NCBI GenBank assembly: GCA_003049485.1
Contig: PYST01000241.1
Location: 1-59,913 of the forward strand
DNA from: Ophioceras dolichostomum
Lineage: Eukaryota > Ascomycota > Sordariomycetes > Magnaporthales > Ophioceraceae
Direction of reading: 5' to 3'
DNA: 59,913 nt
In this document: in pieces, positions 24,811-32,996 of the stretch
Numbering within the stretch: the first letter of the stretch is position 1
Layout: each line of letters starts with the position of its first letter
Notes under the pieces: model-generated
Told to the model about the DNA's origin: nothing
The model's input: only the letters and a program-made list of their open reading frames with translations
Database searches by the model: none
Position numbers and translations under genes: made by a program

Positions 24811-25663
24811 ATGCACTACAACCTCCTAACCGGCGCCTTGCTCGCCATCCTCACCTCCACCACAACCGCCTCCCCCGTCAAGCCTCCTTCTTCTTCTTCT
24901 CTCCGATCCCGAGACACCACCACAGAAACAGACACGCCATCCTGCCCCTACCGCCCCTCCTCCCCCTCCTACTGCTCCGGCACAGCCTACAACTCAAGCG
25001 CAACCCACCTCTACCCCTGCGGCGACTCCCGCCTCGGCCCCCGCAAGCTCCCCGGCGGCCGGCGCGACCCCCTCGACGCCATAATGGACAGCTACGACCG
25101 GTTCGCCGGCCTCTGCCCCGGCGCGTTCCTGTCCCAGTGGTACAACGAGACCGCGACGCCCCGCCCCTCCTGGCTGTGGCCCGCCCAGGACGGCTTCTCG
25201 CTGGCCTCGATGCTGGACTCGCCCGTCGCCACCGCGCCGAAGCCCATCAAGGCGAACTTCACGCTCGGCGAGGGCGTGCTTGTCGACAGGTTCGGCGGCG
25301 AGACGGGCACGTTTGTAAGCCCGGCTGGCTCGCCTTATATGCAGCGTGCGCTGCCGCCGAGCAGTTTGGTTACTTATGATGCGAAGTGAGTGTTTTTTGT
25401 TCCCCTGCCTACGCTGACACTGGAAATCTCCTATTCCCCAGAAGAAGGGCATTGGACAATGGCTAATGAATGATAACTACTATAGATACCCATTCAACTA
25501 CCACCTCTACGTCGTCAAGCAGGCCTTCGTCGTGCAGTCGGGGCCCGTCGCGCCGTGGTTCGGCCAGCCCGGCCAGGGCGTGCAGTACGAGCTGTACAGC
25601 CCCGTCGCGACCCTGATTGAGGGCGGGTTCTTGGAGCGCGTTGAGCCTGATGAGGAGGAGTAG
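24811..25663 (+). CDS. Secreted TNT-domain NAD glycohydrolase (fungal surface NADase type)
   Basis: Two exons, 24811-25385 and 25486-25663, encode 250 residues; the 100-bp intron runs GTGAGT to TATAG and restores a split lysine codon. Residues 1-20 are a signal peptide. The mature protein has a Cys-containing N-terminal part (CPYRPSSPSYCSG, CGDSR, LCPGAF) and then a TNT fold: LGEGVLVDRFGGETGTF with Arg about 160, SPAGSPYMQRALPP, YPFNYHLYVV after the splice, and GQGVQYE with Gln about 225. The family hydrolyses NAD to nicotinamide and ADP-ribose. In fungi the characterised members (Neurospora and Aspergillus fumigatus) are secreted or conidial-surface enzymes, and Arg and Gln in these two motifs are, from memory, among the active-site residues. 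Length matches the fungal type. NxS/T sites suggest glycosylation. No neighbouring immunity-like gene is visible. Confidence 0.85.
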
Positions 25664-26122
25664 TCGCTAGCTGAAAGGAGAGGAGCGAACTTAGGATAGG
25701 TTGGGTGCCTAGGTACCTGGTAGGAACCTGCCTAGGTAGCCGAGGACTACCACAACTAGCTCGACGCACGTCTGGCTTGCCCGGCTTCCGGCGGGATGCA
25801 AAGCTAGGTCGCATCTCCTTGCCGGAGTCGGGGATGCGACGAGTGAAAAGAGGCCGAGCCACTGGCTGGTGCTCCCTGGTGGACGAACTGGGCTGGGCAA
25901 CAAGGCGTGCCTGTCGGTCTACCTTCCCTGCCTTGCCGCGCATTGTGGGCGTGCATTCCGTCGATTCAGGGATGGATGGGGAAACATTGACCTAATCTAG
26001 ACCTTGGAGTTAATTGGAGGAGGGAAAAGCGACAATGAACCTGTTAATGACCTATGTACTTTATTTTTATTCATGCCGATCGATATCGTAGATATCCAAG
26101 CATAATGTCTGTGTGTCTCTTT
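25664..26122. other. Convergent intergenic region
   Basis: The NADase (+) and cutinase-family gene (-) converge here, so it should hold two 3' untranslated regions. It contains CCTAGGTACC and GCCTAGGTAG palindromic repeats at about 25708-25740, part of the dispersed CCTAGG-type repeats in this window. No coding sequence is seen. Confidence 0.4.
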
Positions 26123-27283
26123 TCACACCAGAAGATACGTCAACCACGCCACAACCGCCGCCATCGCGAAAGTCGCCGGTCCGCCTGCGGTTGCTCTCCC
26201 CGCCGCATTCGTCGGCGACGGCGTGGAGCTCGTGGTCGTCGTAGTCCCGCTGGGCGTCTGGGATGACCCGGTAAACAGGCCGACGACGAAATCGGTGGCC
26301 GCGTTGGTGTAGTTCACGAAGTACGTCCCGTGCACGGCGGCGTTGGTGCCCACGTCGCAGTAGCGGTCGCCCGAGTCGCACCATGACCGGATCCTGGACG
26401 AGTAAGGGTCGCAGGCCGCGTTGTTCCGACGAGGGAAGAGGCCGTTGCGCGTCGTCACGGTGCCGACGTTCCAGGTCTGGTTTGCGCTGCGGGTTGGGTC
26501 GCCGAAGAGCACGATGGCGGCGACTTTTTTTATAGTAATATATTGTGTTAGTCCAGCTGCCTCGAGGTATGGTTGGTTGTAGCTTGCATGTGATCACGTT
26601 CCTGTTGGAAAACGGAGAGGGGAAGGGGGAGAGAAGAACGACAAAAAAAGAGAAAAGGGGGGAACATGAAGCTCACTGTTAATCTCGTATTTGGCGTCTA
26701 AATCGGTGGAATTCGTAAATCCAAGGCTACTTGTGCCGCAAACGACATCCAGGACAACTTGGGCGCCCTGACGGGATAAGGGGGGGAGAGTTTGTGAGTC
26801 TCAAGTCGCACAATCCCAGAGCCCCATTATCATCATCATCATCAATCCCAAACAAACCGTTCTGAAGAGACTACCTAGGCACTAAGATCCACCACCACTC
26901 ACCTGTGAATAACCAAGCAGACCGATCTTCGAATTCGGACACATCGCCGCGTAGTTCGTGATAAGCGCGTGCAGATTCGTCGTCCCGTTCGCCACGCTCG
27001 TGAAGTAGCTGGTGATCGTGGCCGGGTAGTCTACAGCGGTGATGGCGCTGCCGGCCACTTTCTGGGTGATGTTGCCCGCCACGACGCCCATCTTGCCGAC
27101 GCCGGGGTCTTCCGTCGAGCCGCGCGCCACGAACAGCTGAAGTCCTGCCGCGCACGCCGTCGGGGCCTGCGTCGGGGCCGAGACGGTAGTTGTGGCGGTG
27201 GTGTTGTCTTGGGCCGTCACGGCCGACCCGGCCAAGAGGAGGCCGAAGAGGCCGATGGAGAGCAAAGGTGACGAGGGGACCAT
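26123..27283 (-). CDS. GPI-anchored cutinase-family (CE5) serine esterase
   Basis: Three exons (27283-26903, 26767-26677, 26523-26123) give 290 residues. A signal peptide covers about residues 1-24 and is followed by a Thr-rich linker. The cutinase/acetylxylan-esterase core includes LQLFVARGSTEDPG, the nucleophile elbow GYSQ-G with Ser126 (the codon right after Gln127 comes from exon 2), the GDxxC motif with Asp210 in CDSGDRYC, and His222 in VHGTYF, so the full catalytic triad is present. After about residue 240 a Ser/Thr/Pro spacer leads to a hydrophobic C-terminus (AMAAVVAWLTYLLV) with small residues before it, as in GPI anchoring. Cutinases are usually freely secreted, so a wall- or membrane-tethered form is notable. 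The substrate (cutin, acetylxylan or another ester) cannot be told. Intron 2 ends in an A-rich tract, with CTAAC about 20 bases upstream of its AG. Confidence 0.87.
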
Positions 27284-29008
27284 GTTTGTTGTGGAGGTCC
27301 TTCGTTAAAAAACGACAGGAGGCGCTATAGATTGTCTCCTAACGAGGTAGGTACCCCTCCTTCCTCAGCAGAGGGAATCGGATGTGCCTGCCGACCTACC
27401 TGCTCTTTCTGCTTTGGATGCGCACGCAAGTCCGAAGATCCCGGAAGGCTGATCCGTGAACGACAAAGCTGATGAGCTACGCAAGAGCGCGCCGGAATGC
27501 AGAGGCCGGCAAAACAGCACGGAGCGAGAAAGAGGAAAAAAAAAAGGCCAAAGTAAGGCAACGTCACATACTTCCATCGTTTACAAAAAAAATCCGGGGG
27601 AGGGTCCCATTCTTAAACATAGCGCTATACAAAAAAGCACATGTGGTCTGGTGACGGCGATGGCGACGCATTGAGAAGAACCCACCGAACAAGAGAGACC
27701 CGCACCCCCGGAATAGCACCAGCAGGATTCAATATTCCCCGTTCCATTCATTCGCGGCCGCTAGGTTTGAATCCGAGAAGGCTGGGACAGCAGGAGGATG
27801 CAACTCTCCCCGGGTTTTCCGTGCCAGGGACAGGACATCCCGAGTGAGGAGTCCGCATGCATGTTAGCGATGGCGAACTACTACTGTACACAGATGATGT
27901 GGTTTCCCAAATCATCACCAAGAGTGAGAAAATAAGGTGCGCTGGATTTTTGGGTCGAGATCCCAAATGCTGCATGCAACACATGCGGGAGCGGCCGCGA
28001 GAGTTCAGAGCTACCAAACTTCAGTTCCTGTCCGTCGGTCAGTGAATCATCTCTCTCACTCAGTCCTCAACAGTCAAATGTTGCGAATAGCACGCACCCA
28101 TGTTGTCGCTGCTACAACAACCGCGTCAACTTCTGCGCAAGCACAATGGCAATATGCACAACAAGGAAAGGCCTTACCTGTACGAAATATCGCCTGCCGC
28201 ATCTCTTAACTTGTTTTTCATTATCCTCATCACATCACATCACACATCTCGAGAAGTGGTGGTGGTGGTGGTCGGCGCCCGGCAGGACTCCCGGATTGGG
28301 AAGCTAGGTTCTGCCTGACTTGCGTCAGGTCCGAGCGTACCGAGGTGTTGGGTGTTGGAATCTCGGTGGTGATTTTGCGGGGTAAAACCCCAGCTTCCAA
28401 GCTCCAGCTCCACCAGCACTGCAGGCAATGGCATTGAGATTCCCCCAGCAGCTACAATATCGACGGGCAGGCAGGGCGGTGGACAGAATCATGGAGCAGC
28501 AGCAGCACGCACGTGGATGTGTCGAGCAAGGGGATACGCCGTCGCCAGATCTCGACCTCCAGGCCGTCACAACGACACGGAGTATGTCGAGACCCGAGTA
28601 TTAGGCTGCGGTCGCATACTACAACCTTCCCGTCACTTTTATGAGGGGCGTTATCGATCCCATCTCCCACCCCCCCGCCGTCCAATGCGATTGACAGCTC
28701 TGAACAAGGAAGAAAGGAACATAAGAGGACCATTCCTTACCGATCCGATCCGAGGGAGTCCTCAAGGCCGGACCAAGCCATGGACGAGTCGAACAGGATG
28801 AGAACGGACATATGCGTCTTTTATATGAAGTATCACGTTCCACCCATGACCGACCTGCTTTCTATCAGATGCTTTCTTTCCCTCCCACTTTCCCCCTGCC
28901 CCGGTTGATCATCAATTTTCCAAATCATCACACATCCCATCGCATCCCTCTCCTCACCGGGCCATCCATCCCCCAGCGCAGAGCCCCTCCTGCACTCCCA
29001 GGCCTTCC
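27284..29008. other. Intergenic region
   Basis: This is the cutinase-family promoter side (27284 onward) plus the AA8 gene 3' flank. Overlapping open frames are short and not protein-like. I see no repeats beyond a GTG/GGT run near 28256-28272 and no RNA gene. Confidence 0.35.
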
Positions 29009-29882
29009 CTAGGATGCATCAGCAGTGGTAGCCCACCAATCCTCCGCCCCATCCCCCTGTCCTTCACCAGTCACCGCCGTCGTCTCAGCCCTCGGCCTCC
29101 CTCCATTCCTCGTCACAAGGCTGTCAAACTCGCTGTTGACGCCCACGGAGAAGTCGTGCGTCCAGTAGTTGTGCACGTCGTGGTACGTGATGGTAGCAGA
29201 CTCGGACGATGATCCGGGGGCCTGCTTCGCGTACGCGAAGGCGAGCCTCGTGCCCGACCGGGGACGGAGGTACAGCATGTTGTTGGTGCGGCTCCTCCAG
29301 GACGTGCAGCCCGTGCACTTGGCCGTCACCTGCCAGTACGTGCCGTTGACGCGCGTGCCGGTGCGGAGGACCTCGAAGGTCGCGTCGCGGTATTGTGAGG
29401 GGGCTGTGTGCTGTCTGCGGGTTGGCGGGTTGCGGTTTGCTATCAGTATGAGGAGGATTTTTTTTCCTTCCTTTTTTTTCCTCTTCTGCTCTCCAGGTTG
29501 GAACTGATCTGATCCGATCTGATCTGTGCTTCTGCCACGTGAGAGCGGAGGGTGATGATGATGTTGATGATGACGATGAGAGGGTGAAAAAGAACGTACT
29601 GCGCGAATCGTGATGAGATCACGACGCTGTTCCCGTTCGCCCACGCCACCGTCAACGGGTTCCACGTCATGCTGCCTCCCCAAGCGAGGCCCGCCCATCC
29701 GACCTCTCGAGGGGCGGCTATTTGCACGACGACGTCGAACGGCGAGTTGTTCTCGGCATCGCTGGGAACCGCGATCCTGAAGTAGATCGACTGCCCCGCC
29801 GTCGTGTACTTGGCCGCGTACGAGGAGAAAGTGAAGCCGGTGTCTCGGTCTGTCCAGACGGTTGTCTGCGCTGCTACGGGGT
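29009..29882 (-). CDS. Stand-alone CDH-type cytochrome (AA8/DOMON) protein, 5' end unresolved
   Basis: Two well-supported exons, 29882-29600 and 29414-29009, encode about 228 residues; the intron is GTACGT to CGCAG, 185 bp. The product matches the b-type cytochrome domain of cellobiose dehydrogenase: TTVWTDRDTGFTFSSY at the start, GWAGLAWGGSMTWNPL containing the candidate heme Met ligand, AKCTGCTSW with the paired cysteines, and YHDVHNYWTHDFSVG containing the candidate heme His. It has no dehydrogenase and no C-terminal cellulose-binding module, ending in a short hydrophilic tail, so it resembles lone AA8 electron-transfer proteins. The acceptor before the first listed exon (CTAAC branch, then TACAG at 29885-29883) shows there is an upstream exon. 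A signal-peptide-like frame starts at 30104 but cannot be joined by a standard GT-AG splice. Either the first exon is elsewhere or the gene is damaged. Confidence 0.75.
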
Positions 29883-30004
29883 CTGTAGGATGGAGGGGGG
29901 AGAGAGATGGTTAGCAAATAGCCGTCACCTGTTCCTCCACGGTTTGAGCACAAGGAAGGCTATCTGGGCAGTAGTCCTGCTTCGTCTGCCTTCTTGTCAT
30001 CACC

Positions 30005-30020
30005 CCGTCTTTTATAGAAG
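30005..30020 (-). promoter_or_regulatory. TATAAAA element upstream of the AA8 gene
   Basis: Minus-strand CTATAAAAG sits about 130 bases upstream of the first secure AA8 exon. It also overlaps the tail of the signal-peptide-like frame starting at 30104, so the two readings (promoter here, or coding exon here) compete. If it is the promoter, the 30104 start lies outside the transcript. Confidence 0.3.
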
Positions 30021-30104
30021 GAGTGTGGGTGGTGTCGAGTTGCACGCGCCAATGCCCACCGTCGCTGCTGCCACCGCCCATCCTACAGCAGACGTCCAAC
30101 GCAT
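30015..30104 (-). other. Orphan signal-peptide-like exon beside the AA8 gene
   Basis: ATG at 30104 opens 30 codons beginning MRWTSAVGWAVAAATVGIGA, a good hydrophobic signal peptide followed by a Cys/Asn/Ser stretch, and stops at TAA. AA8 proteins need exactly such a leader. However, the only standard donors in this frame either cut inside the hydrophobic core or have the wrong phase for the acceptor at 29883. Possible explanations are a non-canonical splice, a small indel in gene or assembly, or chance. Confidence 0.3.
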
Positions 30105-30597
30105 TGTGGCCTCGGCCTCGGTCTCGGTGTATGTCTCGGCGCAGGCGTTGGCTCAGAAAGGGCCTTCGAGAGGTTCTCCGGCCACGTGGAGGTCGTGACT
30201 TGGGAGTCCCCGGGAGGCGATTGGATCCGTGGTCTCCAGTCAACGCCTGTCGGTTACCGGGCCCCCAGCTCTATCTCGGATTCGACAGCCTCAGCGGCGA
30301 GTTGGACGCGTCGTCGCGAAGCTGAACAGGTCGGCTGTGTACAGCGCTAGGTGTCCAGACAGAGCAACGGCTGACGTCTCGAGTCAAGGAGAGACCGAGC
30401 ACAGGTCGGAAGAAAGGTGATGACGGACGGGTAAAAAGGAGATTAGCTTCCGTGGACGGTCTTGCAGAGGTACAACCGTTAAGTAAGGAGTGTTATTTCC
30501 CCAGATTTATCGGTAGTAATTTCTACCAGCAGTACCGAGACTTCTCTCGGGTCGGACGGCCGGGAGAAACAAGAGAGACGGTGTCTGCGTTCTTATT

Positions 30598-30600
<3 letters not shown>

Positions 30601-30638
<38 letters not shown>

Positions 30639-30641
30639 NTC

Positions 30642-30660
<19 letters not shown>
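30601..30660. repeat. (CT)30 dinucleotide microsatellite
   Basis: Thirty CT units with a single N at 30639, followed by TTTC repeats. The N marks an unresolved base, so true repeat length is probably unknown. Confidence 0.95.
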
Positions 30661-30672
<12 letters not shown>

Positions 30673-32400
30673 ATTTCGATACTTTGCTCCAACAGTAGTG
30701 GGAGGGCCATGGTATTTTAAACTGCTTCCAACTTGCTGGCATCATTGGCGGGCGCCCAGTAGCGGAACGATTAATTACTCTGACGCCATCTGGCTACTGG
30801 TTGTCAATTGGGGAATTTCTCTGCTTCCGAAGAGCCGCTGGCGGTAATCTGGCGGTAATGTTTTTGGTCAGGCTTGTTGTGTTCGCATCTGACGAACACT
30901 TCGAGAGTTGATGAACCACTGACTCTATCAACTCGCTTCCTCCCCTAGTCCATGCAACCCATCCATCATCCATGGGAAAAGTTCGGCGAAGATTCCTGCA
31001 AATTGGGGATGGCGAAAATGGATGATGGATTCTCGAGATCGACCATGGCAGTGACTGAGAAAGAAATTGGGGTAGGTAGACTTGGAGGAGGAGATTCGGT
31101 TTGTGTCCAGATGGGGTTCGAGAATTGATGATGATGGTGAGCCCTTCCGCGGTCCCCCTATTTAGCCGTAGATTACTCGATCTTCCACACAGCAAGGCTA
31201 AATACCGCGGATCTTTGTCCCTCCTAGTGGGCGTCGCTCCAGTTTAATATTGTACACCAGGGTTCTCCCATGGAGGCGAGTGACTTTTCGCAACGTCCTC
31301 GCACTCATCCATCTGCACCCATCTATCTATACCACACAGAGGGCAGAGAGATGGAGGAAAGCAGGAAGTAAGGACTCCACCAGTAGAGTTCTTGCACACG
31401 TATGCAGCTTCTTTGTCGGAAGCGCGCTTTCGTTTCCTATCTTCTGCTCACTTACACCCAAAGCCGGCCTGTTCTTGGTATCGACCTTGGCGGTCTTGGT
31501 GGCCTTGGTGCCCGGGACAGGTCACTCTAAACGAGATCCACAAGATCCGGACTTGCAGGAGACGGATGCCGATAGAACCGGAGCCACTACCGCCATCCCC
31601 GTAAGAAGAAGGATGGTTCTTCCCAGTCTTGTGCTCTAATGAGAAATGCGTACCCATCAATGAGGATGCCGTGCACTGGTCATGCGTCCGTCACATGCCA
31701 CATGCCACTGGCGCCGCCACCCCCGGAGCCAGACTCTCGACATTATAGGAGTTAATGACAATGACAGTCAGTAGTCCGTCCGTAGTCAGGTATAAATAGC
31801 AACCGAGGCCTAGCCCCGCAAGTCATGGCGAGATTCTCTGTGACGGTGACACTCGGCTGGAGTTGGAGACCGTCGCGCCTCCACGGAGGGTCATGGGGGA
31901 CACGCTGGCGGCGAGAAAACCGGGCGGCTGGCTGTCCTGGGTGAGCAAATGTGGTAAGTACGAGACCGTACCGTATTGATTCATCTTGGCCAGCTCCGAA
32001 AAGCTGAGTGGCTTGCCACGGTCTCGATAGCGTGACCGAAAGTGTCAGACTCGGAGCTCGTGCCGCCGGATTCCGTCGCTTCCGTCCGTGTCCTGATATA
32101 GAAATATGAAGGGGCCTCCCTAGACTGCAACCGTACGTGCACGTGGTTATCCCCGACAAACTCGGCGAGGGAAGTGGTGGCAGACTCGAGTTGGGAGGCG
32201 CGCCTCCGGAAAACCGGATTCCTGGTTTTGCTCCTGTGGCCACGATCTGAAGCTGCTTGGCAGCCATAACCGGGAATGCAATTCCTGCCTCCCTCCATCA
32301 CTCACTCCCTCTCTACCTATCATCCCTGTGTCTGAGGTCCAAGGGAAGACGCGACGGGATCGAACGAGAACAGCTGACGGCTAGGTGATATCCGGTGCTT

Positions 32401-32567
32401 CTTATCCTATTCGCTTGTCGGGACGAAGGCAAGTGGACCCAGTAGCCCGGACAATTTGACGATAAGCCGCAGAGGAAGTACTGAAGATCGGAAGACACGG
32501 CATTTTGCGCAGATAAGCCGCCAGACATACCAGGCCGACTGGATAAGTCGGCGATACTTCGCTTATC
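32401..32567. promoter_or_regulatory. Cluster of five GATA-factor sites with inverted repeat
   Basis: GATAAG occurs at 32461, 32512 and 32542 on the plus strand and as CTTATC at 32401 and 32562. An 11-bp inverted repeat CGCAGATAAGC / GCTTATCTGCG encloses the last three. By chance a hexamer on both strands would appear about 0.08 times in 167 bases. Fungal GATA factors (nitrogen, iron and light regulators) bind HGATAR, often in pairs. No gene start lies close by, so the target is unclear. Confidence 0.45.
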
Positions 32568-32996
32568 TGCGGAATCGCCGAAGTGCTCGCAGGTTTCAGT
32601 AACAGAGCAAGCCGTTCGCATCTCACGAGGGCATCAGGCATCAAGGATAGTGTCGCTTCACGGCGACCTGGAGAGCAACCTGAGGAATGGGGCAGTTGGA
32701 CCAGACGAGTCCGCAAGTCGCCCAATTGTATTTCGATCCGCTAGGAGCCATTGCCAGCGCAGCCTTGGGGTCGCTGAATAGTTTGGGATTGATGGGGGCT
32801 GGGCCACTGGGCCACTGGCTCGGTGGTCTGGTAGACAGACCACTGCGTTGACAGCCATCTCAACCACCGTTTGTCATACACGGCCTCGGTGATGACTCCG
32901 CCGCTCAAAGCTCCACTCCTTCCGGATGTGACCGACAAGAGCGCAAAGAGCGACCTCGGGAGGGAGGGGAAGGTGTGAGGATAAGAGGCCGAGCGA

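Larger units (their letters stand above)
30105..32996. other. Intergenic region with CT microsatellite and GATA cluster
   Basis: Nearly 3 kb without a supportable gene between the AA8 gene and the 3' end of the SulP gene. It holds a (CT)n tract with an ambiguous base (30601-30660), low-GC sequence around 30.7-31.2 kb, and the GATA-motif cluster at 32401-32567. Minus-strand open frames at 31752-32301 are compositionally ordinary but match nothing I recognise. Confidence 0.4.

Noticed and set aside
24811..25663. TNT-domain gene as a bacterial toxin acquired by recent transfer
   Set aside because: It has a fungal-style intron, a eukaryotic signal peptide and local base composition; the fungal surface NADase family explains it.
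27755..27780. tRNA-like GGTTTGAATCC T-loop sequence
   Set aside because: Flanking bases do not form a T-stem, and no D-arm, anticodon arm or acceptor stem can be folded around it.
31752..32301. Two overlapping minus-strand frames in the AA8-SulP gap
   Set aside because: One looks mildly protein-like but has no recognised family, start context or joining exon.
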